64,000 nt of DNA, taken from positions 18,375 to 82,374 of the forward strand of contig BGKB01000240.1 in assembly GCA_003116975.1 (NCBI GenBank), given 5' to 3'. This stretch comes from Aurantiochytrium sp. KH105 (lineage: Eukaryota; Sar; Bigyra; Thraustochytrida; Thraustochytriidae). Shown piece by piece: positions 29,891 through 40,606 of this stretch (position 1 is the first letter of the stretch; each line of letters opens with the position of its first letter). Under the pieces are notes generated by a model. The model saw only the letters and a program-made list of their open reading frames with translations, did no database searches and was not told the origin of the DNA. The position numbers and the translations under genes are program-made.

Positions 29891-31090
29891 TCATACATCC
29901 CACCATCGCGAGAGGCTTATGATCAAGACCGAAATGTCATCAGACTGACGACCAGCCTTGGCGTTTCGCGAATGTGCCTCGTTTTCAAGGGATTCTGCGA
30001 CGTGCGTAAGCATTTCCTGAACGTCATCATCACTCCACGATTCGGCGCCATCGGCGTCAGCCTTGGTACGGATCGCATTGCACACAAAGTTGGCGGCTTC
30101 CTCTGAAGAAAAAGTGTCCCAGAGCCCATCCGAAGCTGCGAGGGTAAACATCATGCTCGAATCGACAGGCATGGAACTGACGGCCGGAGTGTGTAAAACA
30201 ATGTTCTGACGGTGCAGAGGAACGTCCCCGAGCGATCGAGTGAGCTGCAGCATGCCATCAACGTAGTCTCCAGCCACGTGCCTGTTAAAGATCGTCCCGC
30301 CAGCATTTTCAATGCGTTCACGCTCATCATCGCCCGATGCGAGGACATTCTGGTCCTTTGTGAGGTCCTCAACGACCACATCCGCTGCATCAGATGGGTT
30401 GCGCCTGCAAAGGATGGCTCGCGAGTCACCCACGTGGGCAACATGGAGCAAGCGATCGTGTACAAGAATGATCGTGGCGGTTGTTCCACTGCCAAGCGGC
30501 AGGGGCACGCGGCCAAGATCGGTTTGCTGTTTCTCCTCAATTTCCTTTTTCAGTTTCATGGTTGGGACAACGACCTCCTCCTCGAAACGGGTGTCGAGTG
30601 TAGCTTGCATGGAACCAAAGGCCGCTTCAATGGCTTCTTGAATGCTCCGCGAGGAAAGCTCGGACTTTCCACTCGTCACTTTTATGCGGTTTACAAGCTC
30701 TTGCCGGACCTCCTCGGGTAGCTTTGCGGCAACAGATTCGGCGACAAGGTCGCCATCGGCGCCATGACCGTCAAAGATGCCGCAAAGGACCACTTGTGGT
30801 TCCTCAAGAAGCTCCGGGATGCAAACAAAGCGGTCCTGGTCTTTGCGGAAACCCTGCACAATGCACGAAAAGTAGCACCTCGTGGAGCTGTTGCTGTCGC
30901 TCGAGACCGCGTCGTTCAGGTCAAAGTAAGAGGAACCTTGTTTCATAGTCACGCCTAGGCCTCGATCGAGGACCTCATCCCATGGTTTCAGGTCCGACTT
31001 TGACGAGGAGTCGACCTCTTCCTCGTCCTCCGTCGTCGCCGTCGCTGCGCTTGCGGTCTCCGCGCTCTGCTTGCTGGTTTTGCCCCCCAT
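29891..31090 (-). CDS. PP2C-type (PPM) Ser/Thr phosphatase, probably N-myristoylated
   Basis: This encodes 399 residues starting MGGKTSKQS; an in-frame Met six codons upstream exists, but this start gives a strong N-myristoylation signal (Gly2, Ser6, Lys4). PP2C motifs occur in order: KDQDRF (84-89), CGIFDGHGADG (103-113), GSGTTATI, VAHVGDSRAIL, LTRSLGD, LAASDGLWD and SDDISVLI. The metal-binding Asp residues (FDGHG, SDGLWD, SDDIS) are all present, so it should be an active Mg2+/Mn2+ phosphatase. An acidic Asp/Glu/Ser segment (21-34) follows the N-terminus. Length is typical. The CLC gene is convergent, 279 bp away. Substrate unknown. Confidence 0.93.
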   Translation of the reverse strand: MGGKTSKQSAETASAATATTEDEEEVDSSSKSDLKPWDEVLDRGLGVTMKQGSSYFDLNDAVSSDSNSSTRCYFSCIVQGFRKDQDRFVCIPELLEEPQVVLCGIFDGHGADGDLVAESVAAKLPEEVRQELVNRIKVTSGKSELSSRSIQEAIEAAFGSMQATLDTRFEEEVVVPTMKLKKEIEEKQQTDLGRVPLPLGSGTTATIILVHDRLLHVAHVGDSRAILCRRNPSDAADVVVEDLTKDQNVLASGDDERERIENAGGTIFNRHVAGDYVDGMLQLTRSLGDVPLHRQNIVLHTPAVSSMPVDSSMMFTLAASDGLWDTFSSEEAANFVCNAIRTKADADGAESWSDDDVQEMLTHVAESLENEAHSRNAKAGRQSDDISVLIISLSRWWDV

Positions 31091-32073
31091 CTCGAAGCGG
31101 TCCTGCACGCCGAGACTCGCTCGCGCTCACGCACTCACTCACTCAACACCTCTCTCTCCCTGCAGGGGCTGCCGTCCGCGTCTCTCGCGCGCCGCGTTGC
31201 GACGCTCTGAAGCAGCGGCGGTCGCGAGCTCGGCGTCTACCGTTCGTCCACCCCCGCGCGCGTGCGTGCGTGCGTGCGCTGGCTCGTTCACCTTGGAACC
31301 GCCAGCGGCCTGCTTGGTACTATCAGAAAAGGTACCACCGCCTGAAATACGCGCAGCTGCAGGTATAGGTCTACAGCATTTCTCGTATCACTGGCTTGAT
31401 CACTGGCGAGTCGTATGTATACACTGGCACCTGTACCTGCACCTGGCTGACTGGCAGGCTTGACGATGACGACAGCCACAGCCAATCGCATACGCGCCGC
31501 GAAGATTCGAAGCCTGAAGGAGGATAAATGATGAGGGTGACATAATGATGGCAGCGACAACCAACAATAATGACCAGCGAAAGTAGGCCTATACTAGCCT
31601 AGCTGCGCAAGGATGTCAGAACAAGACACACGAACTCTCGACTGCGAGCTTCGCCTTTGGGGAGAAAATGACAACGTTGTGGCGGTCTTGCCAACTTGAA
31701 GGCCAGTGGGGAGCACTCAAAATCAGCTACAGCAGCCATGAGCACGAGATCGCAGCTATTCTTTGAAGAAAAGGAGATGCAAAAGCTCAGCTGCTCCGTT
31801 CCATTGACGTGTCGACGTTCGTGTCGACGCTCGTGTCGTCGTATCATGTCGTTTTGTGGTCAGATGATTGTTCGCGCAAAAGACTCCCACGCCAAAAAGC
31901 ATCCAAACATTGGCTTTGGTGGTTGCTCGTATCGTGTTCAGTCCTTTCAGTAGACTGCGACACAGAGGCCAGACAGCAGGCCGCAGACCTCCTTCACGCG
32001 GTGACGCATCCTCCCCGTGTTGCTAGGCGCGAAACATTGCCTTGGCGGTGCGACAGAGGTGCAGCGCGCCTGC
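31091..32073. other. Spacer upstream of PP2C
   Basis: This holds the PP2C promoter and 5' UTR (Arg/Leu-rich shadow frames up to about 31370), a gcgtgcgtgcgtgc run at about 31259-31275, and the perfect 8-bp palindrome TAGGCCTA at 31584-31591. No gene is supported. Confidence 0.45.
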
Positions 32074-32544
32074 ATGATGCAGGGCTCCGACGACGACAAG
32101 GTGCGAAACCGACGCAAAGCGCGCAACCTAGCGCACAAACAGCCGCAGCCGCTGGGGCAGCGGAAGGGCACAGGCAAGAACGGGGACGACGACGACAAAA
32201 TAGAAGAAGAAGAAGAAGAAGAAGAAGAGCTCTGCCCGCTCTTTCTTCAGCCTGGGAGTTTGCCGAAAGGCTTTGCAACCTCCAAAGCACTCGAGGTTGC
32301 TGGAGCTCTGGTCGAGGCTGAAGACGAAAGGCCTGCAAAAGCATCAGGCAAAGCTCCACGCAGCCGAAAAGGAGCGAGAAGACGCTACGACCCAATGCGT
32401 CGACGCGCACCGTCTGCAACGTCGTCTACAACTTGTAAAGTACCATCCGCAGCAGCCTCGGAAGCCCCTGCCACCGATGCACCTCGCTCGAGCTCTCAAA
32501 TGGGGGAGATTCAAGTATTTATGTCAATGTGGAGCGTCAAATGA
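32074..32544 (+). CDS. Small basic/acidic hypothetical protein
   Basis: This encodes 156 residues from MMQGSDDDKV. It has a basic segment, a poly-Glu tract (GAA repeat at about 32202-32229), then LCPLFLQPGSLPKGFATSKALE, and a Lys/Arg/Ser/Ala-rich tail. Another frame from 32273 is also open for 103 codons and looks like a charged helix, so a frameshift or small intron near 32290 cannot be excluded. No domain is recognised. The repeat and the two competing frames keep confidence low. Confidence 0.35.
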   Translation: MMQGSDDDKVRNRRKARNLAHKQPQPLGQRKGTGKNGDDDDKIEEEEEEEEELCPLFLQPGSLPKGFATSKALEVAGALVEAEDERPAKASGKAPRSRKGARRRYDPMRRRAPSATSSTTCKVPSAAASEAPATDAPRSSSQMGEIQVFMSMWSVK

Positions 32545-33624
32545 TAAAGGACTTACCAACGAACGCAATGGTGTCCATCCTTGAGACTGTATACATGCAA
32601 TTTTTCCTCGAGATAGAGTTAATTGCTTCCCACCACCGGCTCCAGCGTCAAGTCAAAGGCTTATTCAACGATCGGCTCTGCAATCGTGATCTGCAATCGC
32701 TAGGAAGCTCTCGCACGTCCCTTCTCAGCTCTCAGACGCTGGCGCACGCACGCTCGCACGTCAAATCGCGCATGAAAATGAAGGCTGTTCCTCGTACAAA
32801 TGAAATTTGCTGAGAGTGTCTGATTGTGAGAGAATCATCAGGTTCTGTCTGCTTAAGTCGTCGTCACTGGTGTTTACATCAGGTTCTGCTTAAGACTGCT
32901 TTTGCTCGGAATCTGCTCAAGTTGTATTGGCCTGCAGATCCTGCCCGAATTCGTCTTCGCTGACAGGTTCTGCTCCAGCACCATAACCGTTTTTTGCTGG
33001 ATTCTATTTTTTGGTCGCTGGTGTCTGCATTGAGAAATGCATTTTTCCCTTGAGAAGGTAGATCTTATCCGGATGCTAACTGTGTTGGGGCCGATCGAGA
33101 TGCCTCCAAGCTGAATCGCGAAGCATCGTCTTTCATGCCGACCCCACATGAACATGTCAAGCACGACTCATTCGTTTGGTTAGGATCGGGCCCAAGTTGT
33201 TCCAGCACCAGTCAGCAAATCCTGTACGGTCTTCAAAGCGGCCACCACACACTCGGAAAATCGCATAAAAAATCGAAAACAAAGTGTCTTTGTATACATG
33301 TTCTTGATAGGAAGAATAAATAGGTGCACCGCAGGTGCAAGTGAAGGCCGTGATAAAGGACGGTTGAAAGACTAAGTGGTGTGAGAGAGAGAAAAGCCGA
33401 CAAATGCTTTCGCTGCTGTTTGCTGCTAGCGATAGTCTCGGAAAACCACTGGTGCACTGTTGTGCGATACACATCGAGCGCATCACTCAAGCTGGTTGAT
33501 AAACTTTTGACCTTGTGTGCACTTGATATTTTCAACTACTTTTTCGAGACAGGCGTGGTCAATGACCTTGACGTGTCGTGACATCGACTCTCATGGAAAG
33601 AACTGGCGACACCTATCGAGCGCA
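32545..33624. other. Spacer with degenerate short repeats
   Basis: Several degenerate copies of CAGGTTCTGCTT-like sequence lie at about 32838-32980. Composition is more AT than in the genes, and frames are short. No gene is supported; the right end is the 3' UTR of the seven-TM gene. Confidence 0.45.
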
Positions 33625-34557
33625 TTACTCTGAGGGTTCCGCGTGTTTAGAAGAGGAGTTGGAGGCGCGAAGACGAGGCTGGACTTTTGACTTTTCCGAC
33701 TCGCGCTGAAGAAGTTTCCGGAAAAGTACCACATTCACGAGAGTTGTGATTGCGGCATCAATCATGCCCCCAAGCCAGCCATAAAGACGAACTTGTTGTT
33801 CCTCGATGTCTGTTGGAGCATGCGAGGAGGCTGTAAAAGCGATAATCACTGCAAAGAAAGTTCTCCACACGATCACCACTGAGATCCACTGCAAATTTCT
33901 TCGCGCTGCGAGACGTAAGGTGTGCCCACTCTGCGCAAACGTCTGCGAGATCCTCTGCGCGCAAAGATACAACGGGTACGAGTAGATTGCTAGAATAAAG
34001 ACGGTTGTTACGAGCGTCCCAATTGTGATTCCCAGGAGAACACCCTTGCCAGCGCTTAGAGCGCAACGCCTCTCTTCAAAGACAAGGACCCCCTTCATGA
34101 AAAGGATACCTAAAAAGGACAAGAGCCACATCCACGTCACGGTGAGCATGACTCGTTGCAGAAAGGTAGCAAAGTTAGCGCTCATTTGCTGCGCGACTAG
34201 GTACGCTCTTAAAAGAACCACGCGGAAGCCCAAGAAATTTGCGAGGGAGTAAACGATTGGGAGAAAGGACCCAAGCCAAGAGCATGCGGACCAGCTCAGC
34301 GGCGTGCCAAAGAGAATTAGTGTGTATACCTGTGCCACAACACAAGAGAAAATCAGGGCGGCGAGATGGATGAGCACGCGTCGCTGCAGAGCTCTGGCGA
34401 AGCGCAATAACACCAAGACTTTGAATAAAATTCCAGCAGAGAGGAGGCTAGTGACTGTTCCCACCACGATGCCAAGAACGCGCACGCGAGCAAAGACAGA
34501 GGTCTCGTTTTCTTCCGGGAAAAGGACATGGTCCTCTTCCAGGTATTTGCTAAGCAT
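33625..34557 (-). CDS. Seven-transmembrane protein, orphan GPCR-like
   Basis: This encodes 310 residues. Seven hydrophobic helices are spaced as in a GPCR: about residues 27-52, 60-88, 94-124, 133-158, 168-196, 220-243 and 258-278. A short acidic N-terminus with NET (a possible N-glycosylation site, 17-19) precedes TM1, and a basic Ser-rich tail (KSKVQPRLRASNSSSKHAEPSE-type, cytosolic) follows TM7. I see no DRY or NPxxY motif, so assignment to a named GPCR class is not possible. Other seven-TM families (THH1/TOM1-like, lung seven-TM) remain open. It stands alone between long spacers. Confidence 0.68.
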   Translation of the reverse strand: MLSKYLEEDHVLFPEENETSVFARVRVLGIVVGTVTSLLSAGILFKVLVLLRFARALQRRVLIHLAALIFSCVVAQVYTLILFGTPLSWSACSWLGSFLPIVYSLANFLGFRVVLLRAYLVAQQMSANFATFLQRVMLTVTWMWLLSFLGILFMKGVLVFEERRCALSAGKGVLLGITIGTLVTTVFILAIYSYPLYLCAQRISQTFAQSGHTLRLAARRNLQWISVVIVWRTFFAVIIAFTASSHAPTDIEEQQVRLYGWLGGMIDAAITTLVNVVLFRKLLQRESEKSKVQPRLRASNSSSKHAEPSE

Positions 34558-35537
34558 CGGCTCTGTGCTGTACGTCGCGAATCGCGATACTCGCAGCCTC
34601 CAACGTGCGTGCGCGCGCGCGCGCGTGAGCGCGCTTCCGCACGCAGAGCTTTTAATTGCCTCCTTTCACCTATGCGGTAGACAGAAATGGTATAGTAGTG
34701 TAGCATGTAGGTAGCAGCAGTAGTATACAGATGCTCCCAAATGCATCCGTTGACACACCTTTTCCCCAGGGCCGGCCGAGTCGCCTGGGCCCGGATTGAC
34801 TGTGAATGAATTCCGGGCCGTGGAGGCCTCGTATACCCACCGTGGCATCAACACCGCAGAGCCGGTGAGGAATAGGACTGCCCACAGGCAGTAGGCCTGT
34901 CCTACAAGGATGTATACAGCAAAAGAGGCCATCCATCCATCCACAATGGTTGTTGGTGTCCTGACCTGTGTCTTTGAAAGAAAAAAAGTCGACCAAAGAA
35001 CAGGGAGGACTTTTGTTGTCATGTCACCTGTGGGCAGGAGCAGCAAGGAACGAACGAAGGAGATTCGCGCGAGAGATTTTAATATCAAAGCACATGAATG
35101 ACGTCCGTGAAAACAAAAAGGAAAATATCATTTTGACTATGATGCTTTGTCGAGAAACAGAGTTTTCGTGGTAGAGAGGGGGGTAGTACATATGATAGCT
35201 TTTGCGTGCTCGTGGGAGCTGACTGACTTGACAAACTGGTTCGCTAGCTGTCTGTCTGACTGATTGACAAGACGGGTCCGGCCTAGCCTGGCCTAGCCAG
35301 GCTACTTCATAATTGACTGGACCGACTGATCTGGCTGACACACCCTGATCATTGCCTGTCTGTCTCCACCTATCCGACTAAACCTGCGTGGCTAGCTCAC
35401 AAGAAGTGTCTATGGCAACAATTGGGGAAATGACAAACGAGAATGCTGCGACTTCTTGCTTGCCAGTCCTTGATTTTCGTAACGGTGACATCGCACGGCC
35501 GACTACGACGCGCACGCGCCAAGGTGTACGAATACTT
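34558..35537. other. Spacer upstream of the seven-TM gene
   Basis: An alternating GC run (gtgcgtgcgcgcgcgcgcgcg, about 34602-34625) lies just upstream of the seven-TM start codon. TAGGCCT occurs at 34892-34898 and a gcctagcctggcctagccaggc inverted repeat at about 35281-35302. Frames of up to 140 codons on the minus strand have no recognisable features. Confidence 0.45.
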
Positions 35538-35583
35538 GTCTATTAGACAGAAGCCTTAAAGTCTATTAGACAGAAGCTTTAAA
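35538..35583. repeat. 23-bp tandem duplication spanning a stop codon
   Basis: GTCTATTAGACAGAAGCCTT-AAA (35538-35560) is repeated with one C-to-T change at 35561-35583. The second copy contains the last codons and the TAA stop of the SulP gene, read on the minus strand; the first copy is a downstream echo. Each unit holds the hairpin arms GTCTA/TAGAC. Confidence 0.9.
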
Positions 35584-37695
35584 GGTCGGCTCTGCTTCCC
35601 GTCCACCAGAAGACTCTCCAGTCTCTTCAGACTCGTTCGAGTCAGAATCGTACCCAGCAGCATCAGGCATGATAGCGTCCCACGAAGGTGCAAGCGACAT
35701 GCTGAGGAGCTCGTTCTCATTAACCTTGGCGGACTTGTTCTTGTCGTAAGTGTAAATGAGATGACCGGCCTTGCGAATGGATCGCAATGAGTGGTCGGTG
35801 ACCTTGCGCAAGAGCAGACGCTTGCCAAGGACGGCATAGAGATGCGACACAGAATTAAGGGCGGAAAGCGCCGAGTAATCTGAGAGCACCGCCTGGTCCA
35901 GGTATAGCACGACCGTATCCGGGTCGTGTTGCGGATGAAAGAGGGAAATGAAGCGCTGCGCCGAGGCAAAAAACAGAGCACCCTTTACCTGATACACCTT
36001 GACCTGCGAAGGATCCAGGCGCATGATTTCCTCATCGACTTCGTCGAGACGTTCCTTTTTCAAATCGACAGAGTTCGCGTTGGAGCCAGTGGCGGCGGCG
36101 CCGTTATCCTCGACGTCGTCTTCGGCAAAACCGTTGGCGGCACCCTCCATGAGCTCCCGGCTTTCGACGGAGTTCACCTCGAGAAGGTCGGCCTGGTCCC
36201 AGGCAAAGACGAGCGCGGCGAAGACCACTCCGGACGCCACGGCGTACGCCAAGTTGGCAGCCACTGCCACAGCGGTGACGAGGCAGATAATGATGACGTC
36301 GGAGCGCTTAATCTTGCGGGCCCAGTTCAGGCGCGGGTGAGAGCGCAGCTTTTCAGGAAGGAGACTGGCAACGATGATGGGCAAAGAATGCCACTCAAAG
36401 GTTCCGATGACGACCATGAACATAACGCCAGCAAGACTGGCCATGGGCACGAGGTTAATGGCTGGGTAGGCGACGAGAATGATAATGAGAAGAAAGAAGC
36501 CCGAAAAGGTAGTGCTGATGCGCGTGCGCGCGCGGTTCTGACTGACGTTGATGAGACTCTGGCCGATCATGGCACATCCGCCCATGCCGCCGAACATGCC
36601 CGTGATAATGTTGGCCGACCCTTGGGCGTAAACTTCCTTGGAGGGAACGGGCTTACGACCGGTGATTTGTCCGACGAGCTGGAGCGTCATGAGCGACTCG
36701 ACGAGACCAATGACGGCCATTGTTGCAGAGATGGGAAGACACTTGGACCAAGTCTCGCCGTCACCAAGGCTGGGGACGTCGGCCTCGTAGCGGTCGTCGA
36801 CCCAGATGGGAATGGGGAAGAAGCCCTTGACGGAGGCGATCTCGCCCACGGTCGGGGTCTGGTAGCCCGAGGTGCGCACAATGGCAAACTCGATGACCGT
36901 GCCAACGATGATGCCGGCCAGCGAGGCAGGAAAGGCGAGAGTGAGACGAGGCAGAAAGAAGACCACTGCCATGGTGGCGACAGTCTCAAAGGCCTGGAAG
37001 CCGGCGGTGGCACCGGTCGTGTACATTTCGCACTTGTAGGGGAGCTCGGCAGTGCTGCCCACCTCGGGGTCTACGTAAACGCACTCGTTCCAGTCGTAAG
37101 TGGGCGTGTCGCAGTCGACGGGGCAGTAGCGCGGCAACTTGAAGCTATGCAGCTGAGCAATGCCAATGACGATGGCGAGGCCATTGCAAAAGCCCAGCAT
37201 GATGGGGTGTCCGACGAACTTGATGAGCTTGGCGCCACCAACGAGTCCGATGATGATCTGGATGATGCCCATGAGGAAGACGGCGATGAAGACGTAGCCC
37301 ACGCCGTTTTCCTCGACAAAGGCGGGGAGCACGACAGCGATGGCACCGGTAGCGCCGCTGACCATACCGGGGGCGCCGCCAAAGAGGGCGGTGATGAGAC
37401 CCATGATCCAAGCCGCCTGCAGGCCGATGATGGGGTCGAGGCCGGCGGTGAAGCTAAAAGCAACGGCCTCGGGGACCTGCGCCAGCGAGACGGTGAGTCC
37501 GCTGAGCAATTCCCTGAGGAGCGCCTTGCCCTTGGTCTTGGTCATGGGCAGCGAGAGGATGGTCCACCACTGGTTGTAGTACATGGGGTCCAGGGTCGGG
37601 TCCTTTTCCTTGGCGGCGGCCACCGCGCCTGAGCCGTGCGTTTCCTGCTCCGACATGTTTGCTGCGTCTCGCTCTTCGCGGTTCTCAGCCAGCAT
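35566..37695 (-). CDS. SulP-family anion transporter with STAS domain and EF-hand-like loop
   Basis: This encodes 709 residues from MLAENREERD; MSEQETHG 13 codons later is an alternative start, while the far longer open frame upstream is repeat-rich spacer. The membrane domain (about 60-500) has the SulP signature: LTVSLAQVPEAVAFSFTAGL, GLITALFGGAPGMVSGATGA, and a second inverted repeat with GQITGRKPVP and FGGMGGCAMIGQSLINVS. It looks closer to bacterial SulP (BicA/YbaR type) than to animal SLC26. An inserted luminal loop carries Cys residues (CPVDC, NECVY, YKCEM). The STAS domain covers about 560-645. After it comes DKNKSAKVNENE (651-662), an EF-hand-like loop with Asp, Asn, Ser and Glu at positions 1, 3, 5 and 12 but Ala in place of the central Gly. 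It probably carries sulfate, bicarbonate or another anion across a membrane. Confidence 0.9.
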   Translation of the reverse strand: MLAENREERDAANMSEQETHGSGAVAAAKEKDPTLDPMYYNQWWTILSLPMTKTKGKALLRELLSGLTVSLAQVPEAVAFSFTAGLDPIIGLQAAWIMGLITALFGGAPGMVSGATGAIAVVLPAFVEENGVGYVFIAVFLMGIIQIIIGLVGGAKLIKFVGHPIMLGFCNGLAIVIGIAQLHSFKLPRYCPVDCDTPTYDWNECVYVDPEVGSTAELPYKCEMYTTGATAGFQAFETVATMAVVFFLPRLTLAFPASLAGIIVGTVIEFAIVRTSGYQTPTVGEIASVKGFFPIPIWVDDRYEADVPSLGDGETWSKCLPISATMAVIGLVESLMTLQLVGQITGRKPVPSKEVYAQGSANIITGMFGGMGGCAMIGQSLINVSQNRARTRISTTFSGFFLLIIILVAYPAINLVPMASLAGVMFMVVIGTFEWHSLPIIVASLLPEKLRSHPRLNWARKIKRSDVIIICLVTAVAVAANLAYAVASGVVFAALVFAWDQADLLEVNSVESRELMEGAANGFAEDDVEDNGAAATGSNANSVDLKKERLDEVDEEIMRLDPSQVKVYQVKGALFFASAQRFISLFHPQHDPDTVVLYLDQAVLSDYSALSALNSVSHLYAVLGKRLLLRKVTDHSLRSIRKAGHLIYTYDKNKSAKVNENELLSMSLAPSWDAIMPDAAGYDSDSNESEETGESSGGREAEPTFKASV

Positions 37696-38693
37696 TGGCT
37701 CCTGCGCCGTTTTGCGCGCTGGCCGACCGGCGAGTCTGGCAGCACGCGCGCGCAGGCAGGCGCGCAAGCACAGTGCAAGGGAGCTCCCGCGAGTCCGTCG
37801 CTCGCTCGCCCGCCCGCTGGTTGGTTGGATGGTACTTCGTAATTCTCTCTTTGCCAGTGGTTTGCTTTCTCTCGTTCGTTCGTTCGTTCGCCGAAGAGCC
37901 TCGGTGCAGACGCAAGCGGCAGGGAAGGAACTTCGACGGAAAGAAAGAAAGAAGGAAAGAAAGAAGGAAGGAGAGGAGAGAGAGTGGAGGGGGGTCCGAG
38001 AGAGAGAGCTGGGAGAGACAGCGGAGCGGCCTCGCGCGGCCAGCCACGCGGCAGCCACACCACTGCCAGCCACGCGGCAGCCACACGCGGCAGCCCTGCC
38101 TCGGCACTCCACTCCCGTTGCCGCCGCCGCCGCCGCCCCGCCGCTGCGCCTGGCTGCTGCGCGGTGCGAGGGGAGGGGGGAGGTAATAACAGTAACCGGC
38201 CACACCAGCTGCGGAGCTGCGGCGCCCTGGTCCCCCCCGAGACGAGGCGAGGCGAGGCCAGGCGAGCGGTGCGTCTGCGCCTGCGCCTGCGCCTGCGCTG
38301 CGCCTGCGACCCACGGCGCCCGCGAGGCGATGCGCGTCGCGCCGGTCGCCTCGCGCGAGGGCGGCACGGGCAGCGCGGGCAGGCAGGCAGGCAGTAGGCA
38401 GGCAGGGGCAGAGCGGACGGACGACGCGCGGTCGACGCGGCGATGACGGCGGCCAGGAACCCCGCGACTCGCGGCCTGCCCTCCCTCGCGCAGCAGCAGC
38501 AGCAGTGCAGCTCCGCCTGCCTGGCTGCCCTCACGGCATGAGCTAGAGCTAGCTCATGGTAGGCCGCTGCTGGCCGTGCCTCTGTCGGCCGCGAAGCCGC
38601 GTGCACGTGCGAGGGACAGCGGCCAGGGCGCGCCTGGACCCGCCGCCGCAGCCGCAGCCGCAGCCGCGAACTTGAAAGCAGCAGAAGAACGAG

Positions 38694-38694
38694 A

Positions 38695-38726
<32 letters not shown>

Positions 38727-38727
38727 C
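38694..38727. repeat. (GCAA)n microsatellite
   Basis: About eight tandem AGCA/GCAA units in non-coding DNA. Similar AGCA runs occur at 3540-3590 and, as the complement, at 40910-40945. Confidence 0.85.
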
Positions 38728-40538
38728 AGGAAAAAGAAGCAGCTGCAGCTGCACTGCAGCAGCACGGCACTGGCACCGAGAGAGCCACTGCGGAGGAAGG
38801 GAGGTGGCCGTTGGCGAGGCATGGAGCGGCGGCGATCATGCGCGGAGACGCGGAGACGCGGAGCCGCGGAGCCGCGGAGACGCGGAGCCAGAGCGGCCAC
38901 GGGCTGCTGCCCGGCTGCTGGCAAGAACAAGAATCGCATGCTTGCGGCACGGCAAGCGGCTGCGGCGGCCAGGAGCGAAGGAGGGGTAGGCGCGGAGAGA
39001 GCGCCGCGGGGATTCAGCTGGGCGCGCAAGGCGGCGGACGCAGGACTTGCGCGGCACCCCTCTGTGTCCGGCGCGACGCGTGCTTGCCATGGACAAGGAA
39101 GGGGGCCTGGGGGGAGTCCTGCGGATGACGAGGCGTCATCGTGGTCCCAAGTTCACAGCGACCGGCACAAAGGCACAGCCGTGGTGGTCGCCCTCGACGG
39201 GTCCACGGCAAGCAGCAGCAGCAGCAGCAGCAGCAGCTGCTGCTGCAGCCGCCACGCACTGCAAACAGCCCAGTCAGACACCCAGAGTACGCTCTCCGTG
39301 ACAGCCCTCGTGTAAGATATCGGAGACACAACGAGCGAGCCAGCCAAGTCAGAGAAGGAGATCTTTCTCGTCGCTTGTGCTCCTGACGACGTCGAAGCGA
39401 CGAAGTGAAGCGAAATCTGGAGCGCTCTGCATCGTAGGCACTGACGAGTTGACAGACTGACTTGGGCGGTAAGTGGAAAGACAGTAGCTGCAGCAGCAGG
39501 TGTTTCCTGGTTGGAGCAGGAGGCAATCACACCTTGGGCCCTGCCATTGATTATCCATGTTCAGTTCTCAACCTCTCTCTCTCCCCCCTCCCTGCTTATC
39601 AGGAACAGAAGAATAGGCCGATCGACTGGTCACCTTCACGCTCTGTACTGCATTGCGCAGAGCAGATGTTCTAGCTTCCTCCTGACAGTGGATCAATCAA
39701 CACTTGACGGCATCTATCTGCAAGGTTCATTTGCCACATTCCAGATGCAGACCGAATGAAGAGTGTCGATACGCCTTAACATGTCGCTCTTTGATTTGGA
39801 GTACCCTCTATGAGACTTTGATGAACTCAGACGGCGACTTTGCGCTACTCGCCTGGAGCTCACGCTCTGTCCGCTATAGCCCGATCCCTCTACCTGTTGG
39901 GCCACAATGAAGAAGTGGACCTTCCCAAAGATCTAATGTCAGGAGGGAAGCTGCTCTACACGAGACAGCTATCCGATACAGAACATCGAAGGTGCACAAC
40001 GCAGGAACAACGCATCAAAACGCGCCATAGAACCGTGCGGAGTTGGGGAGCAGCACAAGGCCGCGGTACGAGTCCGTCCCGAGCCTGGACACACACCCGA
40101 AATATACTAGCACAATCGTAAACCTACTTACTAAAGATGGACCAGGCTAACGACTTGAGACCATTTTGCCGAGACAGCGACCAAAGTCGATGCCAAAAGT
40201 CGGTAGACCCGAAATACACCAAACTTTAAAGCATTCTCCGAGCAGCAGCGTGAGAAGCTTACAATCTCCTTTCCCGTTTTCTCGTGCTAGTCACGAAGCG
40301 GAAGTTCTTTCACGTGAAGTGAAATCAAGTTCTTCTTTTTATTCGTTCGTTCTCTGAGGGAATTACCGTCGACTTGTACTCGCAAGTCTGCTGCAAGTTT
40401 TCAAGATTTATTTCTAAAAAACTGGTTTGCAAAAGTCTGACTCGTACGAGACCTAAGTAGACTTGAAGTAATCTATCGTCGACCTTGCGCCACTCACTTA
40501 AAGCATGAAGCTTGATCTTCTGTCCAACTTCGGTCTCT

Positions 40539-40606
40539 GCGGACATGAATATTAGATATTTTCTCAGTCAGTGCGGACATGAAAATCAGATATTTGCTCA
40601 GTCAGG
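40539..40606. repeat. 34-bp tandem duplication
   Basis: Two adjacent 34-bp copies start TGCGGACATGAA (40539-40572 and 40573-40606) and differ at a few positions. They are in spacer DNA with no coding meaning visible. Confidence 0.85.

Noticed and set aside
35926-37632. 568-codon plus-strand frame antisense to SulP
   Set aside because: Mirror of the real gene's codon bias; His/Asp/Gly-rich peptide with no TM or domain.
37696-38367. N-terminal extension of the SulP frame by 224 codons
   Set aside because: Arg/Ser/Pro-rich translation of GC-rich repeat; family members begin near the chosen Met.
37542-39029. 495-codon minus-strand frame upstream of SulP
   Set aside because: It overlaps the SulP 5' end in another frame and consists of Arg/Pro/Leu/Cys runs from simple repeats.
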